Below, piece by piece: positions 26,423 to 34,249 of a DNA stretch of 64,000 bases; the first letter of the stretch is position 1; each line of letters opens with the position of its first letter. The position numbers were made by a program, and so were the translations under genes. Under the pieces are notes generated by a model that saw only the letters and a program-made list of their open reading frames with translations, ran no database searches and was not told where the DNA came from. The DNA comes from Chryseosolibacter sp964393795 (lineage in GTDB: Bacteria > Bacteroidota > Bacteroidia > Cytophagales > Cyclobacteriaceae). The DNA lies in contig CAYMWA010000003.1 in assembly GCA_964393795.1 (NCBI GenBank), forward strand, positions 18,274-82,273, written 5' to 3'.

Positions 26423-27646
26423 ATGTCGCTTGTAACGTTAAGAATTTTCAACGCGCGGATTGTCACCCCTTACCGGATTATTCCCCAGGGCACGGTCCTG
26501 ATCTCGGAAGGTGTGATTGCCGGGGTAGAAGAAGGCAACGTCAGCGCGCCTGATGCGGTTGAAATCGATGCAAAGGGAAATTACGTGGCACCTGGATTTA
26601 TCGACATTCACGTGCATGGCGGTGGTGGCCATGACTTCATGGACGGAAGCGAAGAGGCATTCTTGAAGATTGCAGAGAAGCATATTAAGTATGGCACCAC
26701 ATCGATGGTGCCGACAACACTCACGAGTGATAAACAGGGATTGTTCGACACGCTCACCTGTTACGAGCGGGCCACACAAAAAAATACACGTGGAGCACAG
26801 TTTCTCGGCATGCACCTGGAAGGTCCCTACTTTGCCATGAATCAGCGCGGCGCACAGGACCCACGTTATATCCGCGATCCTGATCCTGAAGAATACAAGG
26901 CCGTCATTGCCCATTCTCCTTCCATCCGCCGTTGGAGCGCTGCCCCGGAGCTGAAAGGTGCCCTTGCCTTTGGACGCTACCTTCGCGCGCATGGCATCCT
27001 CGCCGCCCTTGCGCATACGGATGCTATCTACGAAGATGTCGTTGCCGCGTTTGACAACGGTTATACGCTGGCGACTCATTTGTACTCAGGTATGTTGGGC
27101 GTAACTCGACGCAACGCTTTTCGATATGCGGGTGCCGTCGAAAGTGCTTTTGTTATTGATGAAATGGATGTTGAAATAATCGCCGACGGTGTTCACCTGC
27201 CGCCGCCGCTACTGAAACTCGTCTACAAAATAAAGGGTGCTGACCGCACGGCACTCATTACTGATGCGATGCGGGCCGCGGGGATGCCACCCGGAAAAAG
27301 TATCCTCGGAAATATGAAGACGGGTCTCCCTGTGATCGTCGAAGACGATGTAGCCAAGCTTCCTGACCGCACCGCCTTTGCGGGAAGTGTGGCGACAGCA
27401 GATCGTCTGGTACGCAACATGATCTCACTCGCCGATGTACCGCTGACCGATGCCGTGAGAATGATGACCAGCACGCCCGCACGCATAGCCGGCGTGTTAG
27501 ACCGCAAGGGGACAATCATGCCCGGCAAAGACGCCGATATCGTTATCTTCGACGAGAACATTAATGTAGAATGCACAATTGTCAGGGGAGTCGTTCTTTA
27601 CGCCCGCAACGACAAGGTTGCTGGAAGGAACATGGAGGCCGGCTGA
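26423..27646 (+). CDS. nagA: N-acetylglucosamine-6-phosphate deacetylase
   Basis: The 407-residue protein shows the NagA pattern: metal site HVHGGGGHDFMDG (about residues 62-75), HLEGPYF with the conserved Glu, a His in LAHT, ATHLYSGM (usual THLFNAM), ADGVHLPP, the catalytic Asp in ITDAMRAAG and the C-terminal PGKDADIVIFD. It converts GlcNAc-6-P to GlcN-6-P and acetate in the cytoplasm. The change of FNAM to YSGM could mean a different amido sugar. It ends the run starting at 20433. Confidence 0.85.
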   Translation: MSLVTLRIFNARIVTPYRIIPQGTVLISEGVIAGVEEGNVSAPDAVEIDAKGNYVAPGFIDIHVHGGGGHDFMDGSEEAFLKIAEKHIKYGTTSMVPTTLTSDKQGLFDTLTCYERATQKNTRGAQFLGMHLEGPYFAMNQRGAQDPRYIRDPDPEEYKAVIAHSPSIRRWSAAPELKGALAFGRYLRAHGILAALAHTDAIYEDVVAAFDNGYTLATHLYSGMLGVTRRNAFRYAGAVESAFVIDEMDVEIIADGVHLPPPLLKLVYKIKGADRTALITDAMRAAGMPPGKSILGNMKTGLPVIVEDDVAKLPDRTAFAGSVATADRLVRNMISLADVPLTDAVRMMTSTPARIAGVLDRKGTIMPGKDADIVIFDENINVECTIVRGVVLYARNDKVAGRNMEAG

Positions 27647-27662
27647 CCGTTTGATCGGTCCG

Positions 27663-29933
27663 TCAAAAGTATATCGTGACTGCCGCCTTGATGAAGAAGG
27701 GATCTCCAGGAGTAAACGTCAGTTCCGATATGCCCTGTGCTTCCCAGGGCAATCGCGTCTCCGTGTCAAATTGCGCTTCGTTCCACTCTTCATTGAGCAA
27801 GTTCGTGGCGTTGACGGCTAACTGGAAGCTTCGGGTGGTATAACTCACGCCGGCGTCCAAAAGAAAATGCCCCAACGCGCGAACACTGTTGTCTTCGTTC
27901 GCCGGTCGGTCGCCCACGTACCGGTAGCGGATGCTTGCGCGCAATCCGTTGCGCCATGACGTGCTGATACCACCAATGCTTGTCAAGGTAGGCGCAAGGG
28001 GAATGAGATTTTCGCCCTCGGGCTCCGCAACGGACCGGCCATGGGCATAGTTTCCGTCGAGATCGAGGTATAGCCAGTCCGCCATTTGATATCGCAGCGA
28101 AAGGTCTAAACCGTACCGTTGTGTTTCGCCACTTATTTCGACGACAGCTTCATCACCGACATAAACAAATTCCTGCTCAAGCCTTAACTGCCATGCCGCC
28201 ACATTGAGCAACAGATTTTGAACGGGCTTTGCGAAAAGGCCGATGTCAGTGCCATACGCTTTAGGCAAAATCTCGACGCCGTGCTGTGACACGACTACGC
28301 GACTATCGTTTGAATGAAAGCCGATGCCGTTCTTTATGTAGAGCTGTAATGACGGTGTGACGTTGTAATAGAGATTCAACTTTGGACTGGCAATGGCCTG
28401 GGTCGCGACCTGACGATTGTATATGGGAAGCAACGCGTCCGCGTACTGAAACGAAAAAGCGTCGAGACGTATGCCGGCGGTGACGCTAAATTGCGGTGTC
28501 AATTGCATCGACCCTTCTGTGTAAATACTTCCGTTAATCTGGTTGATATCGCCAAGCGTGATAGGATTGAGAAAAGTGTTTCGTCCCTGTACGTGCGATA
28601 ATTCACTGCCCGTCACGTTGTCGTACCGAATGCCGATGCCCGATTCAGTCGTCACCGGATTTCCGAGCCACAAAAACGCCTTGTGATAGGTGCCCTTGTA
28701 GCCATAAATGTTTCTATCTTCCTTTTGGAGGATACCGTCGCCGTTGACCGGATCATTGAGGAAGAACGTGAAATTCGAGTAGAGTTCGAAGTCGTAGTGG
28801 GACAGATAGATTTGATTGCGTATGCTGCTGCCGTTGGGCAACAGTTTTGTCATTGTGAAGTTGGCGTTCGTTCTGCCGGTGCGGCCGCCTTCGGTGTCGT
28901 CAATGGCGCCAAACCGCGTGATGTGTCCCTGGCTGACAGCACGTTCAGGAATTTGCCCTGAGGCATCCCATTGGCTCTTGAAGGTCGAAAGCGAAACTTC
29001 CACAAGCTTGTCGTCTCCGATCATACCATGGTATTTTCCAAACAGGTTCAGGCGACTGAAGTTTTGGGGACTGACAAACGGGCCATTGGTGTAGTGGTAC
29101 TCCGCCGCCGCGTAGGCATGCTGGTTTTTCTGCTCGTTATCGAGGAGATCCAGCAAGGCAACGGTGCGCCACGTATCGAAGCGCCCGGCTTCGAGCTTTA
29201 CGCTACTTTTTTCGAGCGTTTTCTTTGTGACGAAGTTAGCGTATCCTGCCGTGTTGAAATCTCCAGTGTTTGCGTAGTAAGGACCTTTGTTGAAGTCAAC
29301 ATGGTCGATCAGCTCCGGAATAACAAAGTGAAGATCCGCGTAGCCTTGCCCATGAGCGTGCGAAACCATGTTGACGGGCATACCATCTACCGTGAGGGCA
29401 ATATCCGTCCCGTGATCAATGTCAAATCCGCGTAAAAATATTTGCTCAGCTTTTCCACCCCCGGCGTGCTGTGCGGTCACCAGTCCGGGAATCATCCTCA
29501 GCACATCCTGTGATGATTTCAACGGCCTGAGTTCGATGTCGATTTTATTGATGGTCGTCATCGCATCCTCTGTTGAACTTGCGTCAGTAATCGTCACTTC
29601 GTGAAGGTTCAAGCTTGCGGGCGACAGCCTGACGGCAATAGTTTTGGTCTCATTTTGCGAAAGGGTCACCTCAAGGGTTGTCGGCGCGTACCCGATAAAT
29701 GTAACGGTGATGCTATACGTTCCATCCTGAAGATTGTCAAATTCGAAATTGCCGAGCAGGTCCGTTTTGGTGCCAATCGCTCCCTGGTTGAGAACCACCG
29801 AAGCACCCGCCAGTCGCTCGCCGGTTGCTTCATCGGTGACCGCCCCTTTAATAAGATTCCCATGCACAGCATCAAATCCATACACGCTGCCCAAACAAAA
29901 AATAAAAAACAACATGGAAAACAGAACCCTCAT
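27663..29933 (-). CDS. TonB-dependent receptor
   Basis: A 756-residue outer-membrane receptor with signal peptide (about residues 1-19), a CarboxypepD_reg-like domain (27-107), a plug domain (about 125-235, with FLRGFDIDHGTDIALTVDGMP) and a 22-strand barrel ending in aromatic YF. It is not of the longer SusC type and has no SusD partner next to it. It imports a substrate through the outer membrane with TonB energy. The next gene in the same direction is separated by a long heptamer array. Confidence 0.87.
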   Translation of the reverse strand: MRVLFSMLFFIFCLGSVYGFDAVHGNLIKGAVTDEATGERLAGASVVLNQGAIGTKTDLLGNFEFDNLQDGTYSITVTFIGYAPTTLEVTLSQNETKTIAVRLSPASLNLHEVTITDASSTEDAMTTINKIDIELRPLKSSQDVLRMIPGLVTAQHAGGGKAEQIFLRGFDIDHGTDIALTVDGMPVNMVSHAHGQGYADLHFVIPELIDHVDFNKGPYYANTGDFNTAGYANFVTKKTLEKSSVKLEAGRFDTWRTVALLDLLDNEQKNQHAYAAAEYHYTNGPFVSPQNFSRLNLFGKYHGMIGDDKLVEVSLSTFKSQWDASGQIPERAVSQGHITRFGAIDDTEGGRTGRTNANFTMTKLLPNGSSIRNQIYLSHYDFELYSNFTFFLNDPVNGDGILQKEDRNIYGYKGTYHKAFLWLGNPVTTESGIGIRYDNVTGSELSHVQGRNTFLNPITLGDINQINGSIYTEGSMQLTPQFSVTAGIRLDAFSFQYADALLPIYNRQVATQAIASPKLNLYYNVTPSLQLYIKNGIGFHSNDSRVVVSQHGVEILPKAYGTDIGLFAKPVQNLLLNVAAWQLRLEQEFVYVGDEAVVEISGETQRYGLDLSLRYQMADWLYLDLDGNYAHGRSVAEPEGENLIPLAPTLTSIGGISTSWRNGLRASIRYRYVGDRPANEDNSVRALGHFLLDAGVSYTTRSFQLAVNATNLLNEEWNEAQFDTETRLPWEAQGISELTFTPGDPFFIKAAVTIYF

Positions 29934-29944
29934 CTCGACTTTCC

Positions 29945-30160
29945 CTTAAACCTTAAACCTTAAACCTTGAACCTGCAACCTGCAACTTGCAACTTGCAAC
30001 CTGCAACTTGCAACCTGCAACTTGCAACCTGCAACCTGCAACCTGCAACCTGCAACCTGCAACTTGCAACCTGCAACCTGCAACCTGCAACCTCCAACCT
30101 GCAACCTGCAACCTCCAACCTGCAACTTGCAACTTGCAACTTGCAACCTACAACCTCCCA
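29945..30160 (+). repeat. Heptamer tandem array, units CTTAAAC and CTGCAAC/TTGCAAC
   Basis: About 30 consecutive 7-bp units fill the space between the isomerase stop and the TonB receptor start. The first few are CTTAAAC, the rest CTGCAAC, TTGCAAC and CTCCAAC in mixed order. The unit length is constant, so the array is open in several frames on both strands, but these frames are not genes. Confidence 0.9.
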
Positions 30161-30161
30161 C

Positions 30162-31046
30162 CTACCCCCAGTACTCCCGCATCTTCCGCCTGAGAAAAGC
30201 CACACTTCTTTCCAGTTGTTCCATTCCTTCAACGCCGTCTTCGATGCTGATCCATCCATCGAAGCCTTTGGACTTGAGTTCGGTGAAGATGGCGTCGTAG
30301 TCGTTAAGGCCCTTGCCGATCTCACCGTGGCTGAGGCGTTTCGCGTAACCTGTAGCGCCACCCTCTTCCTTGCGCAGGTCTTCGATCGTGCCTTCTTTGA
30401 GGTAGCGGTCGCTGGCATGCATGGTGACCACCCGGTCAGATACGCGCTTCAATAGTTCCAGCGGATCTTCACCGGCAAGATAGGTATTGCTGGGGTCGTA
30501 GTTCACGCCAAAGTTGGGATGGTGAATGCGGTCGACCAGTTTGCAGAAGACATCCATCTTTTGTGCAAACTCCGGATATTCCCAGAAGTCATCTTTGTAG
30601 TGATTCTCAATGATAAGCGTGATGCCGCGGTCAGCCGCATAGGGGAGACATGCTTCGATCGACTCAGCCGCGAGCTTTATACCTTCGTCGACCGATAGTT
30701 CCGGACGCCGCTGTCCCGAAAGTACGCGACAATAACTTCCGCCGAGGATATGCGTCATATCGATCCATTGCTTTTGTTTTTCGATCTCCTTCTCGCGAAA
30801 GCGCTTGTCAGGATGGGTGAAGTCGGGAGAACAGCACATCATTGGAATGACTTTACCATGATCTTCCACCAGCTTGCGAAAATGCCGCCACTTTGATTCG
30901 TCCGCCATTTCAAGGAAGCCGGCGTACCATTCGAGTCCGTCGATATCAAGTTTTGAAGCGAGATCGATCCATTCTGAAAGCTTCATGGATCCATCTTTGC
31001 AGAGTGCCTGCATAAAGGCTTTGGGAAAGGCAGCGAGCTTGGCCAT
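30162..31046 (-). CDS. Sugar phosphate isomerase/epimerase (TIM barrel)
   Basis: A 294-residue AP-endonuclease-2 type TIM-barrel protein. Characteristic strands include LDIDGLEWYAGFLE, the metal-binding Glu in LIIENHYKD (about residue 156), the Asp/Asn pair in GVNYDPSNTY, the His in TMHASDRY and the final Glu in WISIEDG. Members isomerise keto and aldo sugars with a divalent metal. Located downstream of the SDR and zinc-dehydrogenase genes on the same strand; separated from each neighbour by repeat arrays. Confidence 0.85.
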   Translation of the reverse strand: MAKLAAFPKAFMQALCKDGSMKLSEWIDLASKLDIDGLEWYAGFLEMADESKWRHFRKLVEDHGKVIPMMCCSPDFTHPDKRFREKEIEKQKQWIDMTHILGGSYCRVLSGQRRPELSVDEGIKLAAESIEACLPYAADRGITLIIENHYKDDFWEYPEFAQKMDVFCKLVDRIHHPNFGVNYDPSNTYLAGEDPLELLKRVSDRVVTMHASDRYLKEGTIEDLRKEEGGATGYAKRLSHGEIGKGLNDYDAIFTELKSKGFDGWISIEDGVEGMEQLERSVAFLRRKMREYWG

Positions 31047-31065
31047 CGTTTTCTAGGTTATTGGT

Positions 31066-31160
31066 TGTGAATCGTGAATCGTGAGACGTGAGACGTGAGT
31101 CGTGAGTCGTGAATCGTGAGACGTGAGTCGTGAGTCGTGAGTCGTGAGACGTGAGTTGTG
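31066..31160 (+). repeat. Heptamer tandem array, units CGTGAGT/CGTGAGA/CGTGAAT
   Basis: Thirteen or so 7-bp units differing only in the last two bases run between the isomerase start and the following spacer. It reads as GTGAGTC-type repeats on the plus strand. Confidence 0.85.
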
Positions 31161-31226
31161 CGTTTTCGCGTAGGGAGGTCGCGGGTCGTTCATATATCAT
31201 CAAGAATGTCATGTGAGCGTTGCCGA

Positions 31227-31286
31227 ACTTAAAACTTAAAACTTAAAACTTAAAACTTAGAACTTACAACTTAAAACTTAAAACTT
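31227..31286 (+). repeat. Heptamer tandem array, unit ACTTAAA
   Basis: Eight or so copies of ACTTAAA and close variants abut and slightly overlap the stop codon of the SDR gene (31285-31287). The same unit recurs at 49101-49132 and 59424-59490. Confidence 0.85.
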
Positions 31287-32061
31287 ACGACTTAGGAGGG
31301 TTGCGTCCAAGGAAAGGGTATTGTTCGAGATCAACGACTTGTCCGGTTATCGGGCCGCATTCATCTGAAAGCCAGTAGACGGCTGCGGCGGCGATTTCGG
31401 CGGGCGCGATCAGTCTGCCGGAGGGCGCGAATGTTTTTGGCAGGTCTTTATACCAGTCGGGCGGTAATCCTTGTTCTTTCTTTCGTTGGATCTCTTTTTC
31501 CGTGAGTACCCATCCGGGATTGATCTGATTCACACGCACACCGTGTTCGCGGAAGAGCGTATCACCGAGGTTGCGGGTGAGCGTCGTCAACGCTCCTTTC
31601 GACACGCTGTAAGCCAGAAGGTTCGGTTCACCACTCCAGGCATTGACCGATCCTATATTCACTACGGCGCCTTCACTTTTTTTCAGGTGTGGCAGGGCGG
31701 CGCGGATCAATGCGAAAGGACCGATGGCGTTTACGTCGATCACTTTCCGAAGGAAGTCGGGCGTGGTGCTCTCGATGTCAGAGGAGACCACCCATGCGGC
31801 GTTGTTCACAATGGCATCGAGTTGCCCAAAGGTTTGAGTGGCGAGGCTGACCAAATTGGTCGCCGCCTCAGGCGCGGCGATATCCTCGATGTGCAGTGCC
31901 GCCTTATCTTTGCCGATCTCCGATAGTACCTCATTCCCCAGGTCGGCTTCCAGGCCGTGTAAGACGACCCGCGCACCTTCTGCCACAGCACGCAGGGCAA
32001 TCGCCCTTCCGATACCGGTCGTACTCCCTGTAACGATGATGACTTTATTCTGTAGCCGCAC
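31285..32061 (-). CDS. SDR family oxidoreductase
   Basis: A 258-residue classical short-chain dehydrogenase with TGSTTGIG near residues 11-18, NNAA after strand 4, a catalytic Ser in IGSVN, and YSVSK as the Tyr-x3-Lys pair. The GTG at 32061 is the best start, directly followed by the first beta strand. It is 2 bp downstream of the zinc-type dehydrogenase gene, so the two oxidoreductases are translationally close and probably act in sequence on one sugar. Confidence 0.88.
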   Translation of the reverse strand: MRLQNKVIIVTGSTTGIGRAIALRAVAEGARVVLHGLEADLGNEVLSEIGKDKAALHIEDIAAPEAATNLVSLATQTFGQLDAIVNNAAWVVSSDIESTTPDFLRKVIDVNAIGPFALIRAALPHLKKSEGAVVNIGSVNAWSGEPNLLAYSVSKGALTTLTRNLGDTLFREHGVRVNQINPGWVLTEKEIQRKKEQGLPPDWYKDLPKTFAPSGRLIAPAEIAAAAVYWLSDECGPITGQVVDLEQYPFLGRNPPKS

Positions 32062-32063
32062 CG

Positions 32064-33089
32064 TTATACAGGTTTAAGAACGCTCTTCACCACTTCACCT
32101 TTGTGCATTTTTTCAAACGCCTCATGCCATTCGGTGATGGGCCATACGCCACCGATAATCGGCTTGACGTTGAGCTGGCCGCTGGCGAGCAGCGCAATGA
32201 CACGTTCCCATACGGGCCAGTTGTGGCTAAAGCTTCCCTGCAGCCGCACATTCTTCTGAACGAGCGGGTCCAGTGAAAATCCAAGCGGCTGCGGACCCCA
32301 TCCCACTTTTGTAATCTGTCCGTTCGGCCTGACCAGGTCGAGTGCGATCTTCAGCGTAGCACTAACACCTGATGAGTCGATCACGCAGTCGGCGCCCATA
32401 CCGTCGCGCTCCCGCGCCCATCCGGTCGCATCGCCGATGATGACGTCGCACCCATAAGGCTTCGCGGCGTTGAGCCGGTTGCGATCGTGCTCAAGACCGA
32501 CGAGTGCGACTTCCGCACCGCAGAGCTTGGCGACCGCCGCGCAGAGAATGCCGATGGTGCCGGGACCAATGACGACAACACGGTCACCCGGACGCAGGGA
32601 TGAATTGACAACGACGGCGTTATACGCAACTGAACAGGGCTCCGTCAGGCACGCCTCTTCAAAAGCGAGATTGTCAGGTACGCGGTGGAGGCACCGCGCC
32701 GGCACGCGCACAAAGCGCGTCATCGCGCCGTTCACGCCATAGCCGAAACCCTTGCGGGTAGGGTCAAGGTTGTACAGGCCGATACGCGTCATCGAGTTGT
32801 TGGGGTCAATAACCGCAGCGGTCTCACTGACGACACGGTCGCCTTCCTTCCACCCGACAACACGACTGCCCGCCTCGGCAATGCGTCCGCCAAACTCATG
32901 ACCGAGTACGACGGGATAGTTGACGGCCCAACTGTGACTGGCGGTCCATTGGTGAAGGTCACTGCCGCAAACACCTACGTTCGCGACTTCAAGTAAAACG
33001 TCTTCATCGCCGATAACGGGCTTTGCGATCTCTCTGATTTCGACGGAACCTTTTTCCGGAGCATAATTGACGACTGCGGGGATATTCAT
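32064..33089 (-). CDS. Medium-chain zinc-type dehydrogenase, structural zinc site lost
   Basis: The 341-residue MDR protein has catalytic zinc ligands in VCGSDLHQW and GHEFGGRI, and the Rossmann motif GPGTIG (about residues 174-179). It resembles L-threonine or sorbitol dehydrogenases. The lobe that normally carries four Cys for the structural zinc reads SETAAVIDPNNSMTRIGLY here, with no Cys, so the structural zinc must be absent. It likely oxidises a polyol or sugar acid. It begins 2 bp upstream of the SDR. Confidence 0.85.
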   Translation of the reverse strand: MNIPAVVNYAPEKGSVEIREIAKPVIGDEDVLLEVANVGVCGSDLHQWTASHSWAVNYPVVLGHEFGGRIAEAGSRVVGWKEGDRVVSETAAVIDPNNSMTRIGLYNLDPTRKGFGYGVNGAMTRFVRVPARCLHRVPDNLAFEEACLTEPCSVAYNAVVVNSSLRPGDRVVVIGPGTIGILCAAVAKLCGAEVALVGLEHDRNRLNAAKPYGCDVIIGDATGWARERDGMGADCVIDSSGVSATLKIALDLVRPNGQITKVGWGPQPLGFSLDPLVQKNVRLQGSFSHNWPVWERVIALLASGQLNVKPIIGGVWPITEWHEAFEKMHKGEVVKSVLKPV

Positions 33090-33091
33090 GA

Positions 33092-33250
33092 TAATGTGTT
33101 AATGTGTTAGTGTGTTAATGTGTTCATGGGTGCCTCGGTTCTTGAGTTTGCCGAAGGGTCTGGTTGGTGCTTCGAGGATGAGTGATGTGTTGAGGTGTTG
33201 ATGTATTGATGTGTTGGTGTGTTGGTGTGTTGGTGTGTTGAGGTGTTGCC
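33092..33250. repeat. Composite element: octamers flanking a REP-like core
   Basis: GTGTTAAT-type octamers (33095-33127) lead into a core of about 58 bp including GGTTCTTGAGTTTGCCGAAG (33138-33157) and GGTGCTTCGAGG, followed by GTGTTGAG/GTGTTGGT octamers (33186-33248). The same order, octamer, core, octamer, is found at 17560-17790. Confidence 0.75.
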
Positions 33251-33251
33251 C

Positions 33252-33306
33252 AATTTCCAATGTCTAATTTCTAATGACTAATTTCTAATGACTAATTTCT
33301 AATTTC
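33252..33306. repeat. Short array of 14-bp repeats (TAATGACTAATTTC)
   Basis: Three or four copies of a 14-bp unit, itself a doubled heptamer, overlap the stop codon of the gene ending at 33299. It joins directly onto the composite octamer element. Confidence 0.65.
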
Positions 33307-33988
33307 CATAGGCGTGGATTTTTTCGCAAATTAATCGCAGGGAATCCTCAAGGTTTCCGCTGGCGGTTTTGAAGGCGTCGGCATCGACGGTAAGCGGGGC
33401 GCCGAGGACGACGAGTGGGGCCCCATATTCAGGACACTGTATCGCCTGTTCAAGGGTTAGTCCCCCAACAGCCTGTACCGGTACTTTGACGGCGGCGACG
33501 ACTTCCCGCAACTGATCCAACGGACTGGGCATACGTTCCCCGCGCGCGGCGATACCCCGGCGTTCGTCATATCCAATGTGGTGAATCACATAATCGCATC
33601 CAAGGTCTTCCAGCATCTTGGCACCCGCGATCATGTCGGGGCAACCAAGGTTGTCGCCCATCACTGCCACACCGTAGTCGCGGCCGGCTTTCACCACACA
33701 TTTAATCGTTTCTTCGTGCGCCCGCGCCATCACAACGACGTGCGTTGCCCCCGCCTGGGCCATCATCTCCGCTTCCAGGTAGCCACCATCCATCGTCTTC
33801 AGGTCGGCGACAATCGGTGTCTTGGGAAACGCTTCGCGCAGTTTTCTGACACCGTGCAGGCCTTCCGCGAGTATCAGCGGTGTCCCGGCCTCCAGCCAGT
33901 CTACACCAGCGCGTAACGCCATGGCTGCGGTGTCGAGCGCTTCTTCAATGTTGGTCAGATCAAGGGAAATTTGAACAATAGGTTTCAT
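33299..33988 (-). CDS. OMP-decarboxylase-fold enzyme (KGPDC/HPS-like)
   Basis: A 229-residue barrel protein with the DLKTMD motif (DxKxxD) that marks 3-keto-L-gulonate-6-phosphate decarboxylase and 3-hexulose-6-phosphate synthase. Both use Mg2+ and a phosphorylated keto sugar. The longer frame upstream to 34789 is antisense to the phosphatase gene and I reject it; Met at 33988 begins the fold (MKPIVQISLDLTN). It is the first gene of the minus-strand group with the two dehydrogenases and the isomerase, which points to breakdown of a keto-sugar acid. Confidence 0.82.
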   Translation of the reverse strand: MKPIVQISLDLTNIEEALDTAAMALRAGVDWLEAGTPLILAEGLHGVRKLREAFPKTPIVADLKTMDGGYLEAEMMAQAGATHVVVMARAHEETIKCVVKAGRDYGVAVMGDNLGCPDMIAGAKMLEDLGCDYVIHHIGYDERRGIAARGERMPSPLDQLREVVAAVKVPVQAVGGLTLEQAIQCPEYGAPLVVLGAPLTVDADAFKTASGNLEDSLRLICEKIHAYGN

Positions 33989-34080
33989 GATAGTGTGGAG
34001 ATAGATTTGTCCAAAAATCGAATGTTTCTTAATCAGAAACAAACAAATAGAATGGGCAATCACCCATCTTTCTTCAATTG

Positions 34081-34108
34081 ACGTAATTTGGGCTTTCTTA
34101 TGCGCAAA
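34081..34108. promoter_or_regulatory. 21-bp-phased repeat ACGTAAT-N14-GCGCAAA
   Basis: ACGTAAT (34081-34087) and GCGCAAA (34102-34108) start exactly 21 bp apart in the divergent region between the OMP-decarboxylase-fold gene and the phosphatase gene. The same motif pair is found before four other genes in the window. Confidence 0.55.
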
Positions 34109-34185
34109 AGTTGACATGTTTTTGAGGGTCTTCCCATACCTTTGGTATCTCATAAAGTACTGGTTTGGGTTAAGGAAAATCCAGT

Positions 34186-34225
34186 AAAAAGGGTCGATGC
34201 CTTCAATATGGCCGGCCCTTTTTTT
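34186..34225 (+). terminator. Terminator-like hairpin in the phosphatase leader
   Basis: AAAAAGGGTCG (34186-34196) can pair with CGGCCCTTTTT (34213-34223), with one G-U pair, followed by T. It looks like a Rho-independent terminator but lies inside the leader of the phosphatase gene, 25 bp before its start, so it may be an attenuator. Confidence 0.45.
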
Positions 34226-34249
34226 GTTCAAACAAAATTTCGATACGCC

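Noticed and set aside
29960..30455. Open frames on both strands within the CTGCAAC heptamer array
   Set aside because: A 7-bp period repeats every 21 bp in frame, so stop codons are avoided by chance and the predicted proteins are pure repeats that run into the isomerase gene antisense.
31066..31286. Possible CRISPR array
   Set aside because: The repeats are only 7 bp, contiguous and without spacers, and no cas gene is present.
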